From assembly GCA_000514715.1 (NCBI GenBank), contig AZWL01000016.1:1-64000 (forward strand): a DNA stretch of 64,000 bases. Reading direction: 5' to 3'. Shown piece by piece: positions 1-7,443 of the stretch; positions within the stretch are counted from its first letter, which is position 1, and each line of letters starts with the position of its first letter. The notes below the pieces were generated by a model. It was not told the DNA's origin and did not search any database. It saw only the letters and a list, made by a program, of their open reading frames with translations. Made by a program: the position numbers and the translations under genes. The stretch is from Streptomyces sp. CNH099 (lineage in GTDB: Bacteria; Actinomycetota; Actinomycetes; Streptomycetales; Streptomycetaceae).

Positions 1-129
1 GGCAGATTGCCCACGTGTTACTCACCCGTTCGCCACTAATCCCCGGCCGAAACCGGTTCATCGTTCGACTTGCATGTGTTAAGCACGCCGCCAGCGTTCG
101 TCCTGAGCCAGGATCAAACTCTCCGTAAA
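1..129 (-). rRNA. rrs: 16S ribosomal RNA, 5' end only (partial)
   Basis: The reverse complement reads AGAGTTTGATCCTGGCTCAG at 101-120, followed by the conserved start of helices 1-6 and the GTGAGTAACACGTGG stretch, so this is the first ~130 nt of a 16S gene transcribed leftward; the rest lies beyond the left edge. The mature 5' end is placed at about 129 by analogy with other actinobacteria and may be off by a few bases. The leader to its right (130-440) carries an antitermination/processing motif and promoter-like hexamers. Confidence 0.95.
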
Positions 130-225
130 TGCTTCAACCAGAATCAAAGCACCACAGAACGAGTCTGCCTCGCTACTGCTGTAATGCTGTGTTTCACAAA
201 CACTTGGCATCGACTACTTGGCACA

Positions 226-243
226 CTGTTGAGTTCTCAAAGA
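226..243 (-). promoter_or_regulatory. rRNA leader boxA-like / processing motif
   Basis: On the minus strand this reads TCTTTGAGAACTCAACAG, the motif conserved in Streptomyces rRNA leaders about 100 nt upstream of 16S and associated with antitermination (boxA-like) and rRNA processing. It is recognised by similarity to known streptomycete leaders only; its exact role is inferred. Confidence 0.6.
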
Positions 244-397
244 ACGGACACTTCCATCAAAACCCTCACCAGGCTTCTCCGGGCGTTTCCCTTCGGTGTG
301 TTCCAACCCTAACAGCTTCCGCAGGGTTGAAATGACCGCCCCTCGGGCCCTGTTGAACGGGCGCGACTGCCCTCGGGCTCGTCGGGCGGTGCTCGCA

Positions 398-427
398 AAC
401 CTACTGGACCGTCCGGCCTCCGTGCAA
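398..427 (-). promoter_or_regulatory. putative rRNA promoter
   Basis: Reading leftward, a TTGCAC -35-like hexamer (422-427) is separated by 18 bp from a TAGGTT -10-like hexamer (398-403), a good match to the vegetative streptomycete promoter pattern. It lies ~270 bp upstream of 16S. A second -10-like TAGGGT sits at 306-311 but lacks a convincing -35. Multiple promoters are normal for Streptomyces rrn operons; which are used cannot be told from sequence. Confidence 0.45.
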
Positions 428-444
428 ATCGAGCCCGTCCCAAC

Positions 445-480
445 CCCCGCCCCGCGCAACGTCCGAGGCGCGGGGCGGGG
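445..480 (-). terminator. hairpin terminator after RNase J gene
   Basis: A perfect 13-bp inverted repeat (arms 445-457 and 468-480, 10-nt loop), entirely G/C in the stem, begins 19 bp past the RNase J stop codon. Like most streptomycete terminators it has no T-tract. It probably isolates the RNase J transcript from the rRNA promoter just to the left. Confidence 0.65.
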
Positions 481-498
481 CCGGGGCGGGTGGGGCGG

Positions 499-2184
499 TC
501 AGACCTCGACGACCACCGGGAGGATCATCGGGCGGCGGCGGAAGGTGTCGGAGACCCACTTGCCCACCGTGCGCCGGACCAGCTGCTGGAGCTGGTGCGT
601 CTCCGCGACGCCGTCCGAGGCGCACTTGGCCAGGGCTTCCTCGATCTTCGGGATGACGGCGCGGAACGCCGCGTCCTCGATGCCCGAGCCGCGGCTCTGC
701 ATGTGCGGGCCGCCGACGATCTTGCCCGTGGTGCTGTCCACCACGACGAAGACGCTGATGATGCCTTCCTCACCGAGGATCCGGCGGTCCTTCAGCGAGG
801 ACTCCGTCACGTCGCCGACGGAGAGTCCGTCCACGTACACGTATCCCGCCTGGACCTTGCCGGAGATCTTGGCGACCCCGTCGACCAGGTCGACGGCCAC
901 GCCGTCCTCCGCGATGACGATGCGGTCGGCGCGTACGCCCGTGGCCGCGGCGAGTTCGGCGTTCGCGCGCAGGTGGCGCCACTCGCCGTGGACCGGCATG
1001 ACGTTGCGGGGCTTGCAGATGTTGTAGAAGTACAGCAGTTCGCCGGCGGAGGCGTGGCCCGAGACGTGGACCTTGGCGTTGCCCTTGTGGACGACGTTGG
1101 CGCCCCAGCGGGTGAGGCCGTTGATCACCCGGTAGACGGCGTTCTCGTTCCCGGGGATCAGGGACGAGGCGAGGATGACGGTGTCGCCGGGGACGATGCG
1201 GATCTGGTGGTCGCGGTTGGCCATGCGGGACAGGGCGGCCATCGGCTCGCCCTGCGAGCCCGTACAGACGAGGACGACCTCGTGGTCCGGCAGGTCGTCG
1301 AGGGTCTTCACGTCGACGACGAGGCCGGCGGGCACGCGCAGGTAGCCGAGGTCGCGGGCGATGCCCATGTTGCGGACCATCGAGCGGCCGACGAAGGCGA
1401 CCCTCCGCCCGTACGCGTGCGCCGCGTCCAGCACCTGCTGGATGCGGTGGACGTGGCTCGCGAAGCTGGCCACGATGATGCGTCGCTGCGCCGCCGCGAA
1501 CACTCCCCGCAGCACCCCGGAGATGTCCTTCTCCGGCGGCACGAACCCCGGGACCTCGGCGTTGGTGGAGTCGGCGAGCAGCAGGTCGATGCCCTCCTCG
1601 CCGAGGCGCGCGAACGCGGGCAGGTCGGTGAGGCGGCCGTCGAGGGGCAGCTGGTCCATCTTGAAGTCGCCGGTGTGCACGACGTTGCCCGCGGGGGTGC
1701 GGATGGCGACGGCGAGGCCGTCCGGGATGGAGTGGTTGACGGAGATGAACTCGCAGTCGAAGGGGCCGATGCGCTCCCGGTCCCCCTCGGCGACCTGAAG
1801 GGTGTACGGGCGGATGCGGTGCTCCTGCAGCTTGGCCTCGATGAGGGCGAGGGTCAGCTTGGAGCCGATGACCGGGATGTCCGCCTTCTCGCGCAGCAGG
1901 TAGGGCACGCCGCCGATGTGGTCCTCGTGGCCGTGCGTGAGGACGATGCCCTCGATGTCGTCGAGGCGGTCCCTGATGGTGGTGAAGTCGGGGAGGATCA
2001 GGTCGACGCCGGGTTGTTCCTCCTCGGGGAAGAGCACGCCGCAGTCGACGATCAGCAGGCGACCGCCGTACTCGAAGACGGTCATGTTGCGGCCGATCTC
2101 ACCGAGGCCGCCGAGCGGGGTGACGCGCAGGGCGCCCTCCGCGAGTGCCGGGGGCGGGGCGAGTTCGGGATGGGGATGGCTCAA
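499..2184 (-). CDS. rnj: Ribonuclease J
   Basis: A 561-aa metallo-beta-lactamase/beta-CASP ribonuclease with endonuclease and 5'-3' exonuclease activity in mRNA turnover and rRNA maturation. Visible marks: N-terminal VTPLGGLGEIGRNM, the zinc motif LTHGHEDHIGG, NHSIPDG, GDFKMDQ, the beta-CASP motif GSQGEPMAAL and VSGHASAGEL towards the C-terminus. The start is set at TTG 2184 because GGTGAGGAG lies just upstream and the resulting SHPHPEL N-terminus and 561-aa length match streptomycete RNase J; the longer in-frame ATG start lacks support. It follows dapA by 180 bp on the same strand and is probably co-transcribed with it, an order conserved in actinobacteria. Confidence 0.96.
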   Translation of the reverse strand: MSHPHPELAPPPALAEGALRVTPLGGLGEIGRNMTVFEYGGRLLIVDCGVLFPEEEQPGVDLILPDFTTIRDRLDDIEGIVLTHGHEDHIGGVPYLLREKADIPVIGSKLTLALIEAKLQEHRIRPYTLQVAEGDRERIGPFDCEFISVNHSIPDGLAVAIRTPAGNVVHTGDFKMDQLPLDGRLTDLPAFARLGEEGIDLLLADSTNAEVPGFVPPEKDISGVLRGVFAAAQRRIIVASFASHVHRIQQVLDAAHAYGRRVAFVGRSMVRNMGIARDLGYLRVPAGLVVDVKTLDDLPDHEVVLVCTGSQGEPMAALSRMANRDHQIRIVPGDTVILASSLIPGNENAVYRVINGLTRWGANVVHKGNAKVHVSGHASAGELLYFYNICKPRNVMPVHGEWRHLRANAELAAATGVRADRIVIAEDGVAVDLVDGVAKISGKVQAGYVYVDGLSVGDVTESSLKDRRILGEEGIISVFVVVDSTTGKIVGGPHMQSRGSGIEDAAFRAVIPKIEEALAKCASDGVAETHQLQQLVRRTVGKWVSDTFRRRPMILPVVVEV

Positions 2185-2364
2185 AGGTGTCTCCTCACCA
2201 TGCGCACCGGCCGGGTCCCGGCGTCGGGCCCGGGCGGGGCGCACATGGATGCGTGCGACGGCGGCTTCCCTGAAGCCGCGCCGCGGGTTTCTCGGTATGC
2301 GGTTGTGACGTCTCGGTGCGGTGAGGGCGGCGGGTGTGCGGCGCGTACGGCTCGGGGCGTACGG

Positions 2365-3264
2365 CTACAGCTGCACGCCGCCGCCCTTGAGGTCCCGCTT
2401 GAGCTGCTCCGTCTCCTCCGGCGCGAGTCCGACGAGCGGCAGGCGCAGCGGGCCGCCGGGCAGCTGCTGCAGGGCGAGCGCGGCCTTGACGGTGATGACG
2501 CCCTGGGTGCGGAACATGCCGGTGTAGACGGGGAGCAGCTGCTGGTGCAGTTCGGTGGCCTTGGCCACGTCGCCGCCGGTGTACGCCTCGACGAGGGCGA
2601 CCAGCTCCGGGGTGACGAGGTGGCCGACGACGGAGACGAAGCCGACGCCGCCGACGGACAGCAGCGGCAGGTTGAGCATGTCGTCGCCGGAGTACCAGGC
2701 GAGGCCGGTCTGGGCGATGGCCCAGCTGGCGCGGCCGAGGTCGCCCTTGGCGTCCTTGTTGGCGACGATCCGGGGGTGCTCGGCCAGCCGGACCATGGTG
2801 TCGGTGTTGATCGGGACGCCGCTGCGGCCGGGGATGTCGTAGAGCATCACGGGCAGGTCGGTGGCGTCGGCGATGGCCTTGAAGTGCGCGTAGAGGCCCT
2901 GCTGCGGGGGCTTGCTGTAGTACGGCGTGACGGTCAGCAGGCCGTGGGCCCCGGCGTCCTGGGCGGCGCGGGCCAGCTCGATGCTGTGCCGGGTGTCGTT
3001 CGTCGAGGCTCCGGCGACGATGTGGGCGCGGTCGCCGACGGCTTCCACCACGGCCCGCACGAGTTGGGCTTTCTCCGCATCGCTGGTGGTGGGGGACTCA
3101 CCGGTGGTGCCGTTGAGCACCAGCCCGTCGTTGCCTGCGTCGACGAGGTGGGCGGCGAGTCGCTGGGCGCCGTCGAGGTCGAGGGCGCCTTCAGGGGTGA
3201 ACGGCGTGACCATGGCGGTCAGCATCCGTCCGAAGGGCGTCTGCGGGGTGGATGTCGGAGCCAT
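2365..3264 (-). CDS. dapA: 4-hydroxy-tetrahydrodipicolinate synthase
   Basis: Condenses pyruvate with aspartate semialdehyde in the first committed step of the lysine/meso-diaminopimelate pathway; cytoplasmic class I aldolase, normally a tetramer. The 299-aa product has the family marks: LTAMVTPF near the N-terminus, NGTTGESPT (substrate phosphate-type loop), the catalytic tyrosine in MLYDIPGRSG and the Schiff-base lysine region ANKDAKGD. The start at ATG 3264 gives the usual family length; an upstream GTG (3273) is possible but has no better ribosome site. It lies upstream of the RNase J gene and is divergent from a small membrane protein gene. dapB lies 1.8 kb to its right rather than adjacent. 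Confidence 0.96.
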   Translation of the reverse strand: MAPTSTPQTPFGRMLTAMVTPFTPEGALDLDGAQRLAAHLVDAGNDGLVLNGTTGESPTTSDAEKAQLVRAVVEAVGDRAHIVAGASTNDTRHSIELARAAQDAGAHGLLTVTPYYSKPPQQGLYAHFKAIADATDLPVMLYDIPGRSGVPINTDTMVRLAEHPRIVANKDAKGDLGRASWAIAQTGLAWYSGDDMLNLPLLSVGGVGFVSVVGHLVTPELVALVEAYTGGDVAKATELHQQLLPVYTGMFRTQGVITVKAALALQQLPGGPLRLPLVGLAPEETEQLKRDLKGGGVQL

Positions 3265-3607
3265 GAGTGACACGCTACTCGCAAGAATGCCCGGAGTGCG
3301 CGCTTGGGTCGCGCGCGGTGCGGCAGGCGCGGGGGAACCCGGCACTGCCTGCTCGGGGGTTCAAGCAGTACCGGGTTCGTGTCTCCAGCCTAGGCGAACT
3401 TCGCGATAAGCACCATTCCAGACATTTCGCAGCGATATTCGAGCACCCCGGCGCACGGGCCGCTCCGGGCGCCGCCCGCGCCTCGGTACCTTTGCGGGGT
3501 ATTCGCCACATGGTCCTGGATCTGGGCACTTTACGGGACGTTCCGACGTTGGCGGGGTGGCAGGAGTCAAGTCGACAAACGCACGAGCCCCGAGGTGGTG
3601 TCCACGC
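3265..3607. other. divergent intergenic region, dapA / small membrane protein
   Basis: 343 bp without a supported gene. It must hold the leftward dapA promoter and a rightward one. A short palindrome GCGAACTTCGC lies at 3394-3404 next to a leftward TAGGCT hexamer that could be a -10, but no good -35 accompanies it. No thyX-like frame is present. Confidence 0.4.
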
Positions 3608-3853
3608 ATGCTTCGCCGTCGGCGTGAGCCCGTTCCGTTCGCCTCCATAGCGGAGGCCGACCGCTTCCGCGGCAACGTCCCCGTACCGCCGCCCGTGAAA
3701 CGGGCCGGCATCGGGGAACTCGCCGGGCGGGTGCTGGTGGGGGTGCTGATCGTGGCGGGACTCGTCGGCGCGGTGGCGTTCGGCATCCCGGCGCTGCAGC
3801 CCGCCGACGACCCCGGGTCCGCGCAGCACACCGAGACCGTGCGGACCCCCTGA
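3608..3853 (+). CDS. small single-pass membrane protein, unknown function
   Basis: An 81-aa protein with a basic N-terminus (MLRRRREPVPF), a soluble stretch to about residue 40, one transmembrane helix at roughly residues 43-66 (VLVGVLIVAGLVGAVAFGIP) and a short acidic tail. ATG 3608 is chosen because GAGGTGG lies 9 bp upstream; the frame is open further upstream but without a ribosome site. It is divergent from dapA and followed 121 bp on by the PH-domain gene. I recognise no named family; small membrane proteins at this place occur in other streptomycetes. Confidence 0.7.
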   Translation: MLRRRREPVPFASIAEADRFRGNVPVPPPVKRAGIGELAGRVLVGVLIVAGLVGAVAFGIPALQPADDPGSAQHTETVRTP

Positions 3854-3974
3854 CCCCGCCGCCCGCCGCCGTCCGTCCCCGGCGTCGCGGTGCCGCCGCC
3901 GGCAGCCGTCGCGGGCTGCCCCGTCCGCACCCCCGGGGTGGTGGGCCCGCCGGGGCCTCGCTAGCCTCGCAGAC

Positions 3975-4544
3975 GTGCCACTGCCCTTTCTGACCGCCGA
4001 CCACGACTTCGGCGACGTCGCCGGCGACGCCCCCCTCCCCTACGCCGACCGCGACCGCTGGCGCCGTCCGTACCGTCCGGGGCCCTGGCGGGTGCTCATG
4101 GCCGCCGTCGAGCTGCTGCTCGCCTCGTACCTGCTCTTCGCGACGGTCATCATGCTGCTCGCCCGCTCGGTCACGGGCGCGCTGACCTGCGCGGGCGTGG
4201 CGGTGCTGTTCATCGTGGCGGCGCTGCGGCTGCTCCGGGCCGGGGTGTGGGTGAGCGCGCACGGGCTCCGGCAGGTCCATCTCTTCCACACCGTCACCCT
4301 GGGGTGGGACGAGATCGCCGCCGTACGCACCGTGCAGCAGCCGGTGAAGTGGCTCGGCATGCCGCGCACGGTCCAGGGGCAGGCGCTCGTCGTGACCCCG
4401 TCGGCGCGGCGGCGCGGCCGGGGTGGCGCGGGGGTGCCGCTGCGGCCGCTGCTCACGGACAACAACGCGGACTTCCTCAGCCGCCCCGAGGCGTTCGACC
4501 GGGCGGCGGACACCGTCGAGGCGTGGGCGACGGAGCTGCGCTGA
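3975..4544 (+). CDS. PH-domain-type membrane protein
   Basis: A 189-aa protein starting at GTG 3975 (MPLPFLTADHDF). Two adjacent hydrophobic helices at about residues 38-58 and 60-80 are followed by a beta-rich region with WVSAHGLRQVHLF...TLGWDEIAAV, the pattern of bacterial PH-like (bPH/YdbT-type) domains in which a short signature precedes a Trp-containing strand. The role is unknown; such domains are thought to act at the membrane face. It converges on the TPR-like gene at 4603-5046 and is the last gene of the short plus-strand pair here. Confidence 0.75.
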   Translation: MPLPFLTADHDFGDVAGDAPLPYADRDRWRRPYRPGPWRVLMAAVELLLASYLLFATVIMLLARSVTGALTCAGVAVLFIVAALRLLRAGVWVSAHGLRQVHLFHTVTLGWDEIAAVRTVQQPVKWLGMPRTVQGQALVVTPSARRRGRGGAGVPLRPLLTDNNADFLSRPEAFDRAADTVEAWATELR

Positions 4545-4602
4545 CGCCGTTCGCGCGGCTCGGCCGGCGCCGCCCCGGGCGGCCGGACGGCCGTACCGTC
4601 CG

Positions 4603-5046
4603 CTAGCCCGCCGACCTGCGCAGCGCGATCGCCCGCTGCATCGCCCTGCGCGCCCGCGGGGTGTCCCGGGCGTCGCGGTACGCCACCGCCAGCCGGAACC
4701 AGCACCGCCAGTCCTCCGGCGCCGCTTCCGTCTCCGCCTTGCGCCGCCGGAAGACCTCGTCGGCCGAGTCCCGGTCGATGCGGCCGCTGGGCATGCGCTT
4801 CAGCTCGTCCACCGGCAGCCCGCCCTCGGCCTCCAGCTCCCGCGCGAGCGCGCCTGCGGCGCGCGCGAAGGCGGTGGTCTGCCACAGGAACCACAGCCCG
4901 ATGCCCGGGAGCACGAGCACGGCGACACCGAAGGCGACGGTCACCGGCGTGCCCTCGCGCAGCAGGTACCAGCCGCGGGTGCCGGCGAGGAAGAAGTAGA
5001 CGAGCAGCACGGCCGACAGCACCGCGTAGGTGATCTTCGAGCGCAT
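4603..5046 (-). CDS. membrane protein with TPR-like tail
   Basis: A 147-aa protein with two N-terminal transmembrane helices (about residues 6-23 and 33-56), a Glu/Asp/Arg-rich middle and a C-terminal helical pair WFRLAVAYRDARDTPRARRAMQRA that fits one tetratricopeptide repeat. It starts 20 bp after the dapB stop codon on the same strand, so it is probably translated from the dapB transcript. A conserved neighbour of dapB in streptomycetes by my recollection; function unknown. Confidence 0.75.
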   Translation of the reverse strand: MRSKITYAVLSAVLLVYFFLAGTRGWYLLREGTPVTVAFGVAVLVLPGIGLWFLWQTTAFARAAGALARELEAEGGLPVDELKRMPSGRIDRDSADEVFRRRKAETEAAPEDWRCWFRLAVAYRDARDTPRARRAMQRAIALRRSAG

Positions 5047-5066
5047 CAGGGGTCCAGCCGTCGCCG

Positions 5067-5822
5067 TCAGCCGAGGTCGAGGAAGTGTTCCAGGCCGACC
5101 GTCAGCCCCGGGGCCCGGGGCACCCGGCGGGCGGCGAGCAGGATACCCGGCATGAAGCTGCTGTGGTGCATCGAGTCGTGCCGGATGGTGAGGGTCTCGC
5201 CGGTGTCGCCGAGCAGCACCTCCTGGTGGGCGAGGAGCCCGCGCAGCCGTACGGCGTGGACGGGCACGCCGTCGACGTCGGCGCCGCGGGCGCCGGGCAG
5301 GGCGGTGGCGGTGGCGTCGGGCTGCGGCGGCAGGGCGGCCTCGCGGCGGGCTTCGGCGATGAGGCGGGCGGTGCGGGTGGCGGTGCCGGACGGGGCGTCG
5401 GCCTTGTTCGGGTGGTGCAGCTCGACGACCTCGGCGGATTCGAAGAAGCGGGCGGCCTGCCGGGCGAAGTGCATGGTGAGGACGGCGCCGAGGGAGAAGT
5501 TCGGGGCGATGAGCACGCCGGTGCCGGGGCTGTCGGCGAGCCGGGCGCGCAGCGTGTCGAGGCGCTCGTCGGTCCAGCCGGTGGTGCCGACGACGGCGTG
5601 GATGCCGTTGCGTACGAGGAAGTCGACGTTGGCCGGGGCGGAGTCCGGGTGGGTCAGCTCGACGGCGACCTCGGCGCCGGCGCCGGTCAGCTCCGCGAGG
5701 TCGTCGTCGCGGTCGACGGCGGCGACGAGGTCCATGTCGGCGGCGGCCTCGACGGCGCGGGCGGCTTCGGAGCCGATGCGGCCGTGGGCGCCGATGACGG
5801 CGACCTTGAGGTGGGTGGTCAT
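5067..5822 (-). CDS. dapB: 4-hydroxy-tetrahydrodipicolinate reductase
   Basis: Reduces the DapA product with NAD(P)H in the diaminopimelate/lysine pathway. The 251-aa protein begins KVAVIGAHGRIGSEA, a Rossmann GxxGxxG nucleotide site, has VVGTTGWT and the catalytic ELHHPNKADAPSGTA motif. The ATG at 5822 is preceded by GGAGG at 9 bp, fixing the start; further-upstream codons translate a low-complexity GC-rich spacer and are rejected. In many actinobacteria the order is dapB-thyX-dapA; here dapB is separated from dapA by three unrelated small genes and no thyX. Confidence 0.96.
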   Translation of the reverse strand: MTTHLKVAVIGAHGRIGSEAARAVEAAADMDLVAAVDRDDDLAELTGAGAEVAVELTHPDSAPANVDFLVRNGIHAVVGTTGWTDERLDTLRARLADSPGTGVLIAPNFSLGAVLTMHFARQAARFFESAEVVELHHPNKADAPSGTATRTARLIAEARREAALPPQPDATATALPGARGADVDGVPVHAVRLRGLLAHQEVLLGDTGETLTIRHDSMHHSSFMPGILLAARRVPRAPGLTVGLEHFLDLG

Positions 5823-6045
5823 GCGCGTGTTACCTCCGGTGTTCGGTGGGTTGTTCCCCAACCCCGCCCCTCCCCCGGAACCGGGGGCTGCGCCCCCAGC
5901 CCCCCGCACCGCGCCTCCGGCGCGGGTGGGCGGTCCGGCGCTGCCGCCCCGGACCCGGCCGGGGCTCCGCCCCTGCCCCCGAGGGTGCTCGCCCGGGTGG
6001 ACGGCCCGAGGCTACCGCCCCCGGCCCCACCCGCGGGCTACGCCC
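5823..6045. repeat. GC-rich spacer with short inverted repeats
   Basis: The 223-bp M16-dapB gap is very G+C rich and contains short imperfect palindromes of the GGGGCTNCGCCCC type (around 5883-5896 and 5961-5973). Such elements are common and dispersed between genes in streptomycetes. No gene or recognisable promoter was seen apart from the dapB ribosome site at the left end. Confidence 0.45.
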
Positions 6046-7443
6046 TCAGGCCACGGCCTCCTGCAGCGCCGTTGCCTGCCGGTCCGTCACCGGGCCTATG
6101 ACGGACAGCGACGGGCGGCGGCCCAGGACGGTTGCCGCCACCTCGCGTACGTCGTCGGGGGTGACGGCGCGGATGCGGGTCAGCATGTCGTCGACCGACA
6201 TCTGCTCGCCCCAGCACAGCTCGCTCTTGCCGAGGCGGTGCATCAGGGCGCTGGTGTCCTCCAGGCCCAGCACCAGGGAGCCGCAGAGCTGGCCGACGGC
6301 GCGGGCGACCTCCTCGTCGGGGAGGCCGTGCCGGGCGACGTGCGCCAGTTCCTCGCGGCAGAGCTTCAGCACGTCGGCGGCCTGCGCGGGGCGGCAGCCC
6401 GCGTAGACGCCGAAGAGGCCGCAGTCGGCGAAGCCGGAGGTGTACGAGTACACGGCGTAGGCCAGGCCGCGCTTCTCGCGGACCTCCTGGAAGAGCCGGG
6501 AACTCATGCCGCCGCCGAGGGCCGCGGACAGCACGCTCAGCGCCCAGCGGCGCTCGTCGTGCCGGCCGACGCCGGGGGTGCCGAGGACCAGGTGGGTCTG
6601 CTCGGTGCGGCGCTCCAGCAGGTCGAAGCGCCCGGTGGTGCGCAGGGTGCGGCTGCCGCCGCGGGGGGCGTGCGGGGCGGCGTCGGGGCCGTCGAGGGCG
6701 CCGGCGCGGTCGAAGGCGGCGGTGACGCGGCGTACGACGTCGTCGTGGTCGACGTTGCCCGCGGCGGCGACGACGAGCCGGGTGGGCGTGTAGTGGCGCT
6801 GGTAGAAGCGGGCGACGCGGTCGCGGGTGAGCCCCGTGACGGTCTCGACGGTGCCGAGGACGGGGCGGCCGAGCGGGGTGTCGCCGAGCATCGTACGGGC
6901 GAAGAGGTCGTGGACGCAGTCGCCGGGGTCGTCCTCGGTCATCGCGATCTCTTCGAGGACGACGCCGCGTTCGGCCTCGACGTCCTCGGCGCGGATGACG
7001 GAGCCGGTGAGCATGTCGGAGACGATGTCGATGGCCAGCGGCAGGTCGGTGTCGAGTACCCGCGCGTAGTAGCAGGTGTACTCCTTGGCCGTGAAGGCGT
7101 TCATCTCGCCGCCGACGGCCTCGACGGGCGCGGAGATGTCGAGGGCGGAGCGCGTCCGGGTGCCCTTGAAGAGCAGGTGTTCCAGATAGTGCGTGGCGCC
7201 GCCGAGCGCGGGCGTCTCGTCGCGGGAGCCGACGTGGGCCCAGATGCCGAACGTCGCGGAGCGGACGGCGGGCAGTGTCTCGGTGAGCACGCGCAGACCC
7301 CCGGGCAGCACCGTCTTGCGTACGGTGCCGGCTCCGTCGCCGGAGCCGGCGAGCAGGGTCGCGGTGGTGGCACGCGGACGGGGGACGGCCCGCCCCCGGT
7401 ACGGGGGGCGGGCCGCCTTCCGACTGGTGCGGGGCAGGGTCAC
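6046..7443 (-). CDS. M16 family zinc metallopeptidase
   Basis: A 465-aa member of the pitrilysin/processing-peptidase-like M16B family. The inverted zinc motif HYLEHLLFKG (HxxEH) and the downstream glutamate region VEAERGVVLEEI are both present, so this is the catalytically competent type of subunit. The N-terminal ~40 residues are basic and disordered. The GTG start (7443) overlaps the pnp stop as GTGA, so translation is coupled to PNPase; the same pnp-M16 order is typical of streptomycetes. It would cut short peptides or unfolded protein in the cytoplasm; the natural substrate is unknown. Confidence 0.93.
   Translation of the reverse strand: MTLPRTSRKAARPPYRGRAVPRPRATTATLLAGSGDGAGTVRKTVLPGGLRVLTETLPAVRSATFGIWAHVGSRDETPALGGATHYLEHLLFKGTRTRSALDISAPVEAVGGEMNAFTAKEYTCYYARVLDTDLPLAIDIVSDMLTGSVIRAEDVEAERGVVLEEIAMTEDDPGDCVHDLFARTMLGDTPLGRPVLGTVETVTGLTRDRVARFYQRHYTPTRLVVAAAGNVDHDDVVRRVTAAFDRAGALDGPDAAPHAPRGGSRTLRTTGRFDLLERRTEQTHLVLGTPGVGRHDERRWALSVLSAALGGGMSSRLFQEVREKRGLAYAVYSYTSGFADCGLFGVYAGCRPAQAADVLKLCREELAHVARHGLPDEEVARAVGQLCGSLVLGLEDTSALMHRLGKSELCWGEQMSVDDMLTRIRAVTPDDVREVAATVLGRRPSLSVIGPVTDRQATALQEAVA

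Noticed and set aside
490..3270. Very long open frames opposite RNase J, dapA and other genes
   Set aside because: High GC keeps antisense frames open. Their products are repetitive Arg/Ala/Gly/Asp sequences with poor third-position bias, while the true strand has recognisable families.
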